DNA of 64,000 bases from an uncultured Lachnospiraceae bacterium (GCA_947175035.1 CAMWLG010000003.1:56292-120291), one strand, 5' to 3'. Positions 9,163 through 18,732 are shown, numbered from the stretch's first letter. The notes: generated by a model from the sequence alone, not told the origin. A program made the numbers and translations.

Positions 9163-9693
9163 ATGACGGGTGTATATCGTGACGAACAGGCGGGGATTTA
9201 CCTGCGGTTGATGACGGATGAGGATACGGATCTGGTGGTGGCTTGGCGCAATTCGGACGCGGTGCGCTGCAACTTTATCTATCAGGAGCTTTTTACGAGA
9301 GAGGGCCATGAACATTGGATTCGCACGCAGATCAACACGGGGCATGTGGTGCAGATGATCATCTGTGATATCGCATCGGACAAGCCGTTGGGCAGTGTGT
9401 ATATCAGGGATATAGACAGGCATCACAGCAAGGCGGAATATGGTATTTTTATCGGGGAGGCGGAAAGCCGGGGCCGTGGTGTTGGGACGGCTGCTGCCAG
9501 GCTGATGCTTGCTTATTGCTTTGGGGAAGAGGGGCTTCACCGGATTTATCTGCGCGCCCTGGCGGACAATATGCAGGCGATTCGAAGCTATGAGAAGGCA
9601 GGCTTTGAGAGAGAGGGTTATTTGAGGGATGATGTCTGTATTGACGGGCAATACCGCGATATTGTGTGGATGGCTGCCTTGGCGCAGGTCTAG
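9163..9693 (+). CDS. GNAT N-acetyltransferase, probably on amino-sugar nucleotide
   Basis: 176 aa with a single RimJ/RimL-type GNAT fold. The acetyl-CoA loop reads ESRGRGVGTAAA (about 104-115), followed by LRALADNMQAIRSYEKAGF, the usual motif-B helix. Coming 16 bp after the DegT aminotransferase, it resembles PseH-like sugar N-acetyltransferases and probably acetylates the amino group installed by its neighbour (inference from context). A ribosomal-protein acetyltransferase role cannot be excluded from sequence alone. Confidence 0.82.
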   Translation: MTGVYRDEQAGIYLRLMTDEDTDLVVAWRNSDAVRCNFIYQELFTREGHEHWIRTQINTGHVVQMIICDIASDKPLGSVYIRDIDRHHSKAEYGIFIGEAESRGRGVGTAAARLMLAYCFGEEGLHRIYLRALADNMQAIRSYEKAGFEREGYLRDDVCIDGQYRDIVWMAALAQV

Positions 9694-9707
9694 GAAAGGT
9701 TTCTACA

Positions 9708-10655
9708 ATGAATGAGAAAAAAGTGAGTTTTGTGATTCCCTGCTACCGTTCTGAGAAGACTTTGGAACATGTGGTTGCGGAAATTAGGGACAAAATGAAA
9801 GAACTTACCGCGTACAGTTATGAGATGATTCTTGTAAACGATTGTTCGCCGGATGGAACCATGTCGGTGATCCGCAGGCTGTGTGAGTCGGATGAGAGGA
9901 TTAAGGGCATCAGCTTTGCCAGAAATTTCGGTCAGCATGCCGCGTTGATGGCGGGGCTTCGACAGTCCAAGGGGGATTATGTGGTCTGTCTGGATGATGA
10001 TGGACAGACGCCCGCCGATGAGGTGGATAAGCTTCTCACAAAGCTGGACGAGGGATTTGATGCAGTCTATGCCAAGTACGAGCACAAGCAGCATTCCGCA
10101 TTTCGCAATCTGGGCAGTCATGTGAATGAATTGATGCTCAGGGTGATGTTGGAGAAACCGAAGGAATTGTATGTATCCAGCTATTTTGCGGTTCGGCGGT
10201 TTGTGGTGGAGGATATGATTCGCTATGAGAATTCCTATCCCTATGTGATTGGCCTGGTATTGCGGGCAACCAAGAATATCACGAATGTGATTGTTCACCA
10301 CAGGGAGCGGGAGGAAGGAGTGTCGGGCTATACGCTCAAGAAATTGCTCCATCTCTGGTTTAACGGCTTCACTGCATTTTCCGTAAAGCCCTTGCGCATT
10401 GCCACCACGATCGGCGGTTTCAGTGCTTGCGCCGGATTCCTGTATGGAGTCTACACGATTGTCAAACGACTGGTGAATCCCGCGGTTCCCATGGGGTTTA
10501 GCGCGTTGATGTCGGCGCTGGTGTTTTTTGGCGGAATGATCATGATCATGCTGGGATTGATCGGTGAGTATATCGGAAGAATCTATATCAGTATGAATAA
10601 TTCTCCCCAGTATGTGATACGGGAGCGGATGAACTGCGAGGATAAGAGGGAATGA
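9708..10655 (+). CDS. Polyprenyl-phosphate GT2 glycosyltransferase (ArnC/GtrB-like)
   Basis: 315 aa. GT2 core with FVIPCYRSEKTL (8-19), NDCSPDGT (44-51) and LDDDGQ (95-100, DXD). Two strong hydrophobic helices lie at about 240-300, and the ISMNNSPQY tail is typical of ArnC/GtrB-like undecaprenyl-phosphate sugar transferases. ATG 9708 follows AGGAAAGG. Its stop overlaps the start of the next membrane protein (GAATGA), suggesting a lipid-linked sugar donor enzyme coupled to the membrane transferase that uses it, as in GtrB-Gtr pairs (inference). Confidence 0.86.
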   Translation: MNEKKVSFVIPCYRSEKTLEHVVAEIRDKMKELTAYSYEMILVNDCSPDGTMSVIRRLCESDERIKGISFARNFGQHAALMAGLRQSKGDYVVCLDDDGQTPADEVDKLLTKLDEGFDAVYAKYEHKQHSAFRNLGSHVNELMLRVMLEKPKELYVSSYFAVRRFVVEDMIRYENSYPYVIGLVLRATKNITNVIVHHREREEGVSGYTLKKLLHLWFNGFTAFSVKPLRIATTIGGFSACAGFLYGVYTIVKRLVNPAVPMGFSALMSALVFFGGMIMIMLGLIGEYIGRIYISMNNSPQYVIRERMNCEDKRE

Positions 10656-12307
10656 AAACTGCGTTTGTGGATTGGTGGAAGCAGGATAAGAGATATATGA
10701 CACTGTGCAAAGCGCTGTTTCTGGCGCTTTTGCCTGTTTTGTGCTGTGTTGTGGCATGTGCCGTGGAGGGCAGGGGCATCGGGGCGGTTTATCTGCCTTC
10801 CTCCGAGTGGAATGACGAACTCTTTTATTATAAGCAGGTGGAGAGTATCGTGAAATTTGGTTATCCACAGGGGTATTACGGGTTTAATGAAAGTCATGGC
10901 TTGATGCTGTCCTTTGCGGCGTGGAGTCCCGTGCTGGTGCTGCCGTGGATTGTGTGGGGGCTTTTGTTCGGGTGGAATCTGATGTCGCCAATCATCTGCA
11001 ACATTCTATTGATGACAGTTGCGTTATTCTTGTTTGGCTGGATGACGAAGCCGAATTACAGGCAGATGATCATGTTGACACTGCTTTTTTGTCTCTACAC
11101 GCCCTTTGTGCGTTATATGCTCTCGGGGATGCCGGAGATTATCTGTATCAGCCATCTGATTGTGTTTTACGGTCTGGCGGTGAGTTTTCAAAAGGACGAG
11201 AGTGTTGGGAAGCTGGTGGGACTTTTTGGGATTGCCGGATTGCTCACGCTGATGCGCCCTTATATGATACTGTTTCTATTGCTGCCTGTGTATTTCTGGA
11301 TACGCGGGGCGCGCAGACGGGGGAAAACAGTGTGGGGAATCGCGGGTTCCTGTTTGGTCTTAGGCGTGATCGTAATCGCCTATGCCCTGATCAAACATTA
11401 TTTTGGGGCGGAGTATTTTCACCCCTTGTTTTTCACGGATTGGATCATCACCTTTTTCACGGAAGGATTTGGGGCGGGTGTGCACAATCTCTTTGGCACG
11501 CTTTATTGGAAAGGCAGAGATTTCTATGCGCACACGGTACAGGGACTGCGCACGGGCTTGGCATCGGGGGCTTTTTTTGCGGGATTTTTGTCCGTCATGG
11601 CGGTGTTGGTGGTACAGAGTGTGGCAGACTGGCGCAGGATTCGGCGGATTCAGCGGGAGAGAGCACAGATTCAGACCGCGGAGCAGCGCAGGCTGGGAGA
11701 GATGGAAGAAGTGCGGATACGCACACAATTTACCATAGAGGCACATTTGGCGTTTTCCTTCGTGGGAATGCTCTTTGCATTGCTTTTGATGTATAAGCTT
11801 ACGGAGGGGAGCAAGCATCTGTTGACCTTTATGGCGGTGGGCATCTTTGTGGTGGCGCTTATGGACACACGCTTCTTTAAAAAGGCCATGTTGATCGGGG
11901 CGGTGTTCGCCTATCTGTATTCTTATAAAGCGGTGGATCCCTATGATTATCAGGTGCCCTATGTGGAGGCCCACAGGCAAAGCCAGGTGGAGGACTGGCG
12001 GACGCGATTTGGTGAGATTTTGGAGTTGCAAAGGGATCACACGCCGAATTATGAAAATGTAGTTATCTGGGTGTTCAACGAGCAGAATGCCATGGGAGAG
12101 ACAATGAAGTGGCAGCTTTTATATGCGCTGCCGGAAGGATTCGGCATCAGCTGTTGTCAGAAAGATTATGTGTTAGAGCATTTGGAGACCTTGAACAGTC
12201 GTTATATCGCGGCCACAAGCGGCGCGGAGGTGGATCTGGCATGCGCCCGGGCGGGGTACCTGGAGCTTGCCAGGGATGAGGATTTGGTGGTGTATGAGAG
12301 GTATTGA
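10652..12307 (+). CDS. Large integral membrane protein, putative GT-C glycosyltransferase
   Basis: 551 aa. After one signal-anchor-like helix (about 20-40) comes an extracytoplasmic segment with EWNDELFYY, reminiscent of the acidic first-loop motif of GT-C enzymes. About nine further helices follow, then a soluble C-terminal region (about 440-551). A basic, coiled loop at about 325-360 separates two membrane bundles. Translation is coupled to the upstream polyprenyl-phosphate GT. I infer transfer of a lipid-linked sugar to a cell-envelope acceptor outside the membrane. No named family is claimed. Confidence 0.68.
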   Translation: MKTAFVDWWKQDKRYMTLCKALFLALLPVLCCVVACAVEGRGIGAVYLPSSEWNDELFYYKQVESIVKFGYPQGYYGFNESHGLMLSFAAWSPVLVLPWIVWGLLFGWNLMSPIICNILLMTVALFLFGWMTKPNYRQMIMLTLLFCLYTPFVRYMLSGMPEIICISHLIVFYGLAVSFQKDESVGKLVGLFGIAGLLTLMRPYMILFLLLPVYFWIRGARRRGKTVWGIAGSCLVLGVIVIAYALIKHYFGAEYFHPLFFTDWIITFFTEGFGAGVHNLFGTLYWKGRDFYAHTVQGLRTGLASGAFFAGFLSVMAVLVVQSVADWRRIRRIQRERAQIQTAEQRRLGEMEEVRIRTQFTIEAHLAFSFVGMLFALLLMYKLTEGSKHLLTFMAVGIFVVALMDTRFFKKAMLIGAVFAYLYSYKAVDPYDYQVPYVEAHRQSQVEDWRTRFGEILELQRDHTPNYENVVIWVFNEQNAMGETMKWQLLYALPEGFGISCCQKDYVLEHLETLNSRYIAATSGAEVDLACARAGYLELARDEDLVVYERY

Positions 12308-12372
12308 CGGATAGGAACGCTTGTGGAACGGCAGGCGGTAAATCAGATATTTGCTGAAAGGGAGATCATATT

Positions 12373-15300
12373 ATGGCATTTGCCCATCTTCATGTCCACA
12401 CGGAGTACTCTCTGCTGGACGGTTCCAATAAAATTAAAGAATACGTTCACCGTGTCAAGGAGCTGGGGATGGACTCGGCTGCCATCACTGACCATGGTGT
12501 GATGTACGGCGTGATTGATTTTTATCGGGCTGCCAAGGCGGAGGGGATTAAGCCGATTCTGGGCTGTGAGGTCTATGTGGCGCCGAATTCCCGATTTGAT
12601 AAGGAACTCACGGGCGGCGAGGACAGGTATTATCACCTGATATTGCTGGCGGAGAACAATACGGGTTATGCCAATCTCATGAAGATTGTGAGTAAGGGCT
12701 TTACGGAAGGGTATTATTATAAGCCTCGTGTGGATATGGAGGTTTTAAACCGTTATCATGAAGGGATTATCGCCACGTCTGCCTGTCTGGCGGGGGAGGT
12801 ACAGCGTTATATCGTCAAAGGGCTTGTGGATGAGGCGAGAAAGGCGGCGTTAAAGTACGAGGCGTGCTTTGGCAAGGGGAATTACTTCCTGGAGATGCAG
12901 GATCACGGGATTCCTGAGCAGAGAACGGTGAATATGGAGCTTATGCGCATGAGCAAGGAGCTGGATATCCCGCTGGTGGTCACGAATGACGTGCATTACA
13001 CCTATGCGGAGGATGTGGACTCCCATGACATCCTGCTCTGCTTGCAGACGGGCAAAAAGCTGGCGGACGAAGATCGTATGCGCTATGAGGGCGGGCAATA
13101 TTTTGTAAAGAGCGAGGAGGAGATGAAGGGGCTGTTCCCCTACGCCTGGGAGGCAGTGGAGAACACGCAGCGTATCGCCGACCGCTGTAATGTGGAGATC
13201 GAGTTCGGGGTGACGAAGCTCCCTCATTTTGAGGTGCCGGAAGGGTATGATTCCTGGACATATTTGAATAAATTGTGCAATGATGGGCTGATAGAACGAT
13301 ACGGAGAGCCGCAGCAGGCTTTGCGGGAGCGGCTGGATTACGAGCTTGGCGTGATCCGGAACATGGGATACGTGGATTATTTCCTGATCGTGTGGGATTT
13401 TATCAACTATGCCAAGCAAAATGATATTCCCGTGGGGCCGGGGCGCGGCTCGGCGGCGGGGAGTATTGTCTCCTATTGTCTGAAAATCACCAATATCGAC
13501 CCGATTCGCTATAATCTGCTGTTTGAGCGTTTCTTAAATCCGGAGCGGGTGACTATGCCGGATATTGATATTGATTTTTGTTTTGAGCGCAGACAGGAAG
13601 TGATCGATTATGTGGGGCGCAAATACGGCGCGGAGAAGGTGGTGCAGATCGTCACCTTCGGAACACTGCAGGCGAAGGGTGTGATTCGCGATGTGGGGCG
13701 CGTGATGGATTTGTCTTATCAGCTTTGTGATAATCTGGCAAAGATGGTGCCCAATGAGTTAAATATCACCTTGGACAAGGCGCTGGAGAAGAATCCGGAG
13801 TTCAGGAAGCTTTATCAGTCGGACGAGCAGGTCAAGCATTTGATTGACATGTGTAAGCGATTGGAGGGGCTTCCCAGACATTCCTCCATGCATGCGGCGG
13901 GGGTGGTGATCTGTCCGGAGGCGGCGGATGAGTTCGTGCCGCTGTCCAGGGGGAGCGACGGTTCCATCACTACCCAGTTCACCATGACCACGCTGGAGGA
14001 GCTGGGACTTTTGAAAATGGATTTTCTGGGGCTTCGCACCTTGACGGTGATTCATGATGCGGTGAATTTCGTGGAGGAAGGCAAGGGGAAGCATATTGAT
14101 GTTGATGAACTTGATTACGGGGATATTGCGGTGTTGAATTCCATCGGCTCCGGCAGGACGGAGGGGATTTTCCAGTTGGAGAGCGGCGGGATGAAGAGCT
14201 TCATGAAGGAGCTGCGCCCCCAGAATCTGGAGGATATCATTGCGGGCATCTCTCTGTATCGTCCGGGCCCAATGGATTTTATCCCCAAATATATCAAGGG
14301 GAAAAATAACCATGATGCCGTGACTTATTCCTGTCCACAGTTGGAGCCTATCCTGAAGCCTACCTATGGCTGTATCGTATATCAGGAGCAGGTGATGCAG
14401 ATCGTGCGTGACCTGGGCGGTTACACCTTGGGCAGAAGTGATTTGGTGCGACGGGCCATGAGTAAGAAAAAGCAGTCTGTTATGGAGAAAGAGCGGGCGA
14501 ATTTCGTGTACGGCAATGCTGAGGAGGGCGTGCCGGGCTGCGCGGGCAACGGCATCAGCGAGCAGGTGGCGGGGCAGATCTATGACGATATGATGGATTT
14601 TGCCAAATATGCCTTCAACAAGTCCCATGCGGCTTGTTATGCGGTGGTGGCGTATCAGACGGCGTGGTTGAAATATTATTATCCGGTGGAGTTCATGGCG
14701 GCGCTCCTGACTTCCGTGATTGACAATGGCAAGAAGGTGTCAGAGTATATTTTGACCTGCCGCAATATGGGGATTGAAATCCTGCCTCCGGATATCAACC
14801 AAGGGGCGGCGGGATTCACCGTGGACGGCAGGAGTATCCGTTATGCCCTGAATGCCATCAAGGGCGTGGGGCGGCCGGTGATAGACAGCATTGTTGCGGA
14901 GCGCAGGGAGCGGGGGCCCTTTACCAATTTAAAGGATTTTATCACCCGCATGGCACAGACGGAGGTGAACAAGCGCGTCATTGAGAACTTCATCAAGGCA
15001 GGGGCACTGGACAGCTTAAATGGCACCCGCAAGCAGTTTATGAGTGTGTATGTGCAGATTCTGGATCATGTCACAAAGGATAAGAAGAACAATCTGGCGG
15101 GGCAGATATCGCTGTTTGATATTGTCAGCGAGGATCAGAAGGAAGAGTTTGACCTGCGTATGCCTAATGTGGGGGAATATCCGAAGGAAATGATGCTGGC
15201 GTTCGAGAAAGAAGTGTTAGGAATCTATATCAGTGGACATCCTATGGAAGAATATCAGGCGTTATGGAAACAGAACGTGACCCACACCACCAATGATTTT

Positions 15301-15858
15301 GCCCTGGATGACGAGACAGGGGCGGTGCGTGTGCCTGACCAGGCAAAAGTGACGCTGGGGGGCATGATTTCAGAGAAAAATATTAAGTATACCAAGAATG
15401 ATCAGATGATGGCTTTCTTAACGCTGGAAGATCTGGTGGGAAGCGTGGAAGTCATCGTGTTTCCCAGGGATTATGAGCGCTATGCTTCGATACTTTTAGA
15501 GGACGAGAAGGTATTTGTCCGGGGCAGGGCTTCTGTGGATGAGGATCGGGATGGGAAGCTGATCTGTGAGGAGGTGAAAACCTTTGCACAGGTGCAGGCC
15601 CAAAGTTCTAATAATAAGAATAAAATGCCTGCAGGGCTTTGGATACAATTTCAGGACATGCAGAGTTATGAGGCGCGAGAGAAAGAACTTTTGAATGCGA
15701 TCGCGGACTCCGAGGGCAATGATGACGTGGTAATATATCTGCGAAACACCAAAAACATCAAGGTGTTGCCGGCGAATCTGCGTGTCAATGCGGAGGAGGG
15801 GCTGCAGAGCCGTTTGAAGGGACTTTTTGGCGAGGAGAATGTCAGGGTCAAACATTAA
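12373..15858 (+). CDS. dnaE: DNA polymerase III subunit alpha
   Basis: 1161 aa, the replicative/lagging-strand DnaE polymerase. Order of domains: PHP domain at the N-terminus (HLHVHTEYSLLDG, residues 5-17; ITDHG around 39), polymerase core with GPGRGSAAGS (about 355-364) and the metal-binding PDIDIDF (about 396-402), helix-hairpin-helix region around 830-850, and an OB-fold at about 1000-1075. Length and domain order fit DnaE, not PolC (no internal exonuclease). A GGGAG site precedes ATG 12373. It follows the glycan cluster by 65 bp with no visible terminator between them. Confidence 0.97.
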   Translation: MAFAHLHVHTEYSLLDGSNKIKEYVHRVKELGMDSAAITDHGVMYGVIDFYRAAKAEGIKPILGCEVYVAPNSRFDKELTGGEDRYYHLILLAENNTGYANLMKIVSKGFTEGYYYKPRVDMEVLNRYHEGIIATSACLAGEVQRYIVKGLVDEARKAALKYEACFGKGNYFLEMQDHGIPEQRTVNMELMRMSKELDIPLVVTNDVHYTYAEDVDSHDILLCLQTGKKLADEDRMRYEGGQYFVKSEEEMKGLFPYAWEAVENTQRIADRCNVEIEFGVTKLPHFEVPEGYDSWTYLNKLCNDGLIERYGEPQQALRERLDYELGVIRNMGYVDYFLIVWDFINYAKQNDIPVGPGRGSAAGSIVSYCLKITNIDPIRYNLLFERFLNPERVTMPDIDIDFCFERRQEVIDYVGRKYGAEKVVQIVTFGTLQAKGVIRDVGRVMDLSYQLCDNLAKMVPNELNITLDKALEKNPEFRKLYQSDEQVKHLIDMCKRLEGLPRHSSMHAAGVVICPEAADEFVPLSRGSDGSITTQFTMTTLEELGLLKMDFLGLRTLTVIHDAVNFVEEGKGKHIDVDELDYGDIAVLNSIGSGRTEGIFQLESGGMKSFMKELRPQNLEDIIAGISLYRPGPMDFIPKYIKGKNNHDAVTYSCPQLEPILKPTYGCIVYQEQVMQIVRDLGGYTLGRSDLVRRAMSKKKQSVMEKERANFVYGNAEEGVPGCAGNGISEQVAGQIYDDMMDFAKYAFNKSHAACYAVVAYQTAWLKYYYPVEFMAALLTSVIDNGKKVSEYILTCRNMGIEILPPDINQGAAGFTVDGRSIRYALNAIKGVGRPVIDSIVAERRERGPFTNLKDFITRMAQTEVNKRVIENFIKAGALDSLNGTRKQFMSVYVQILDHVTKDKKNNLAGQISLFDIVSEDQKEEFDLRMPNVGEYPKEMMLAFEKEVLGIYISGHPMEEYQALWKQNVTHTTNDFALDDETGAVRVPDQAKVTLGGMISEKNIKYTKNDQMMAFLTLEDLVGSVEVIVFPRDYERYASILLEDEKVFVRGRASVDEDRDGKLICEEVKTFAQVQAQSSNNKNKMPAGLWIQFQDMQSYEAREKELLNAIADSEGNDDVVIYLRNTKNIKVLPANLRVNAEEGLQSRLKGLFGEENVRVKH

Positions 15859-15896
15859 AATAACTATAGTTATCGAAAACAAGCGGACAAAACCTA

Positions 15897-15925
15897 TTGA
15901 AAACAACAGCAAATTGGATTAAAAT
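15897..15925 (+). promoter_or_regulatory. SigA-type promoter of pfkA
   Basis: TTGAAA at 15897-15902 and TAAAAT at 15920-15925 with a 17-nt spacer, placed 70-100 nt before pfkA. A perfect 14-nt palindrome (ATAACTATAGTTAT, 15860-15873) lies just upstream and might be an operator. Confidence 0.65.
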
Positions 15926-15942
15926 AGTAAAAGGTGTGAATT

Positions 15943-16011
15943 ATGGTATCTGACAGTTTCGGCTGTCAGATTGCGGAAAGGCGTGGGGAATATCATGGCA
16001 AAAGAGATTAA
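15943..16011 (+). promoter_or_regulatory. Possible upstream ORF and hairpin in pfkA leader
   Basis: A 22-codon reading frame starts at ATG 15943 after AAAGGTG and ends at a TAA (16009-16011) inside pfkA, overlapping its start. Within it lies a perfect 9-bp hairpin, ATCTGACAG / CTGTCAGAT (15948-15956 and 15963-15971), ending about 11 nt before the pfkA ribosome site. This may couple or modulate pfkA translation; it may also be chance. Confidence 0.35.
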
Positions 16012-16969
16012 GTCAATTGGGGTTTTGACAAGTGGTGGAGATGCACCGGGTATGAATGCCGCAATTCGTGCGGTGGTGCGTACAGCGCTTGTGCGCGGCG
16101 TGACCGTGAAGGGAATCAAGAAGGGTTATCAGGGTCTATTAAATGAAGAGATTATTGATATGAAGGCAAAGGATGTGTCCGATATTATCCAACGGGGCGG
16201 TACGGTTCTGGGTACAGCGCGTTCGATGGAGTTCAAGACCCCGGAAGGGCAGAAAAAGGGTGCGGACATCTGTAGAAAGCATGGGATAGACGGGATCGTG
16301 GTCATTGGTGGTGACGGTTCCTATCGTGGTGCCCAGGCGTTGTCCAGACAGGGAATCAACACCATCGGTCTTCCCGGTACAATCGATTTGGATATTGCAT
16401 GTACGGAGTATACCATCGGTTTTGATACGGCGGTGAATACGGCAATGGAGGCGATCGATAAGGTAAAAGATACTTCGTCTTCCCATGAGCGGTGCAGTAT
16501 TATCGAGGTAATGGGGCGCAATGCGGGATATATTGCTCTGTGGTGCGGTATCGCCAACGGTGCGGAGGATATTCTGATTCCTGAGACTTATGACTATGAC
16601 GAACAGAAAATTATCAACAATATTATCGCAAACCGTAAGAAGGGCAAGACCCATCATCTGATCATCAACGCGGAGGGAATCGGACATTCTGTCTCCATGG
16701 CGAGACGTATCGAGGCGGCCACGGGCATTGAGACCAGGGCGACTATTTTGGGTTACATGCAGCGCGGCGGACGTCCTTCTGCAAAGGATAGATATTATGC
16801 GTCAATTATGGGGGCATATGCCGTGGATATTCTGCTTCAGGGCAAGACCAACCGTGTGGTAGGATTCAGCAAGGGCGAGTTTGTGGACTATGATATTGAA
16901 GAGGCTCTGAGCATGGTGAAGGGTATTGACGAGTACCAGCAGGAGGTGTCGAGAATCCTCTCTATTTAG
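15995..16969 (+). CDS. pfkA: ATP-dependent 6-phosphofructokinase
   Basis: 324 aa. It phosphorylates fructose-6-phosphate to fructose-1,6-bisphosphate in glycolysis. Evidence: TSGGDAPGMNAAIRAVV (12-28), GGDGS (105-109, where the Gly favours ATP over pyrophosphate) and the catalytic PGTIDLD (127-133). The residue after the catalytic Asp is Leu (132), where the common motif is TIDND. MGRNAGYIAL and the downstream RGGRPSAKDR region complete the family signature. The start at 15995 is preceded by GTGGGGA. A terminator follows the gene. Confidence 0.95.
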   Translation: MAKEIKSIGVLTSGGDAPGMNAAIRAVVRTALVRGVTVKGIKKGYQGLLNEEIIDMKAKDVSDIIQRGGTVLGTARSMEFKTPEGQKKGADICRKHGIDGIVVIGGDGSYRGAQALSRQGINTIGLPGTIDLDIACTEYTIGFDTAVNTAMEAIDKVKDTSSSHERCSIIEVMGRNAGYIALWCGIANGAEDILIPETYDYDEQKIINNIIANRKKGKTHHLIINAEGIGHSVSMARRIEAATGIETRATILGYMQRGGRPSAKDRYYASIMGAYAVDILLQGKTNRVVGFSKGEFVDYDIEEALSMVKGIDEYQQEVSRILSI

Positions 16970-17003
16970 AGATACCGGCAGGTAACAGATATTGACTATC
17001 GTG

Positions 17004-17040
17004 AAAGCGGTGTTGTCCCGTAGACAGCGCCGCTTTTTCT
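17004..17040 (+). terminator. Rho-independent terminator after pfkA
   Basis: A 14-bp stem (AAAGCGGTGTTGTC with GACAGCGCCGCTTT, two G-U pairs) with a 5-nt loop is followed by a T-run, 35 bp after the pfkA stop. Confidence 0.85.
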
Positions 17041-17073
17041 AAAAATAGGGAACTGCGATGGAGGAAGCGTTTT

Positions 17074-17883
17074 ATGATTACCAGCATGTCCAATCCCCGG
17101 ATCAAACAGGTGATACAATGGCAGACGAAAGCGAAGGAGCGCCGTAAGGACAGAGTGTTTATTGTGGAGGGAACAAAGATGTACCAAGAGGCGCCTGAAG
17201 CCGCGGTCAGGGAGGTCTATGTATCCCAGGGTTATCTGGAGCGATTAAAGAAGTCGGACGGGGCGGGACATGAGAATGAAGGACTGGTAGACAAGCTTGC
17301 CAACACGGGATATGAGGCGGTGGCGGATGAAGTGTTTGCCAAAATGTCTGACACCCAGACACCACAGGGGATTCTTGCGGTGATGGAGCAGCCGGAGTAT
17401 GAGTTAAATTTGCTTTTAACAATGGACAATCCACTGTTTATCGTATTGGAAAACATACAAGACCCAGGCAATCTGGGGACAATACTGCGCACCGGGGAGG
17501 GTGCAGGAATAACAGGTGTTATCATGAGCGACAACACCGTGGATATTTTTAATCCCAAGGTAATACGTTCCACCATGGGCTCTATTTTTCGAGTCCCCTT
17601 TTTATACGAGGCAGATCTGTTAAAGGTGATGGAGAGGTTTCACGAGGCAGGAATAGAAACCTATGCTGCCCATTTGCAGGGTAAGGTGTATTATGATAAT
17701 TGTTCCTTTCGTGAACCCACGGCATTTTTAATCGGAAATGAGGGGAAAGGGCTGACGGAGGAACTGGCAAGAGCGGCTTCCTCTTATTTAAAGATACCCA
17801 TGGAGGGGATGGTGGAGTCCTTAAACGCGGGAGTGGCGGCGGCACTTTTAATGTACGAGGCGCACAGACAGCGTTTCGGCTGA
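17074..17883 (+). CDS. TrmH/SpoU family RNA 2'-O-methyltransferase
   Basis: 269 aa. An AdoMet-dependent rRNA/tRNA ribose methyltransferase of the SPOUT class. The N-terminal substrate-binding region (residues 1-95) precedes motif 1 (ENIQDPGNLGTILRT, about 126-140), motif 2 (FLIGNEGKGLT, about 217-227) and motif 3 (IPMEGMVESLNAGVAAALLMYE, split here for length, about 239-260), which form the knot and cofactor site. It is most like RlmB/23S rRNA methylases; the target nucleotide cannot be read from sequence. A GGAGG precedes ATG 17074, and proC follows by 42 bp. Confidence 0.92.
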   Translation: MITSMSNPRIKQVIQWQTKAKERRKDRVFIVEGTKMYQEAPEAAVREVYVSQGYLERLKKSDGAGHENEGLVDKLANTGYEAVADEVFAKMSDTQTPQGILAVMEQPEYELNLLLTMDNPLFIVLENIQDPGNLGTILRTGEGAGITGVIMSDNTVDIFNPKVIRSTMGSIFRVPFLYEADLLKVMERFHEAGIETYAAHLQGKVYYDNCSFREPTAFLIGNEGKGLTEELARAASSYLKIPMEGMVESLNAGVAAALLMYEAHRQRFG

Positions 17884-17925
17884 CCGATGATATAGAGAAA
17901 CATTATAAGAGAGGAGAATGAGAAG

Positions 17926-18723
17926 ATGAAGATAGGATTTATCGGACTTGGGAACATGGCTACAGCCATGATTGGAGGAATGTTGAAGGAGCAGGTTGCA
18001 ACAGCGGGCGACATGATTGGAAAGGCACGCACAGCGGCAACCGAGGAGAAGGTTAAAACGAAGTTTAATATCAATATTGCGGGGAGCAATGCGGAGGTTG
18101 CCCAAGCGGCGGATGTATTGTTTCTGGCTGTGAAACCCATTTTCTTCCCGGAGGTGATCGGGGAAATCAGGGACAAGGTGCGTCCCGATACGTTGGTTGT
18201 CAGTATCGCGGCGGGACGGACTCTTTCTTATATAAAGGAAGCATTCGGCAGGGAGGATTGTAAAATTGTCCGTTGCATGCCCAACACGCCTGCTCTTGTG
18301 CTGGAAGGATGTACGGGAGTCTGTGCGGGTGAAAATGTGACGGAGGAGGAACTTGAACGGGTTCTGGGGCTTCTGAATGCCTTTGGCAAGGCGAGCGTGG
18401 TGCCGGAGAGACTGATGGATGTGGTGGTAGGCGTGTCCGGGAGCGCCCCTGCCTATGTGTTTATGTTTATAGAAGCCATGGCGGACGAGGCTGTGGCGGA
18501 GGGAATGCCTAGAAAGCAGGCTTATGAATTTGCGGCCCAGGCGGTGTTGGGCAGCGCTAAGATGGTTCTGGAGACGGGGATGCATCCCGGAGAGTTAAAG
18601 GATATGGTGTGTTCTCCGGGAGGTACCACGATTCAGGCGGTAAAGGTCTTGGAGGAGATGGGGCTGCGCGCGGCTGTTATGGACGCTATGGAGGCTTGTA
18701 TTGAGAAATCAAGGGGGATGTGA
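17926..18723 (+). CDS. proC: Pyrroline-5-carboxylate reductase
   Basis: 265 aa. It performs the last step of proline synthesis, reducing pyrroline-5-carboxylate with NAD(P)H. The N-terminal IGFIGLGNMATAMIGG (3-18) is the dinucleotide site. The C-terminal dimer domain contains the ProC signature GVSGSAPAYVFMFIEAM (about 169-185) and a PGGTTIQAV stretch (about 228-236). Length is normal. An AGAGGAG site lies before ATG 17926. No terminator hairpin with a T-run is visible after it; instead the branched repeat element at 18733 follows directly. Confidence 0.96.
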   Translation: MKIGFIGLGNMATAMIGGMLKEQVATAGDMIGKARTAATEEKVKTKFNINIAGSNAEVAQAADVLFLAVKPIFFPEVIGEIRDKVRPDTLVVSIAAGRTLSYIKEAFGREDCKIVRCMPNTPALVLEGCTGVCAGENVTEEELERVLGLLNAFGKASVVPERLMDVVVGVSGSAPAYVFMFIEAMADEAVAEGMPRKQAYEFAAQAVLGSAKMVLETGMHPGELKDMVCSPGGTTIQAVKVLEEMGLRAAVMDAMEACIEKSRGM

Positions 18724-18732
18724 TGGTTGTAA

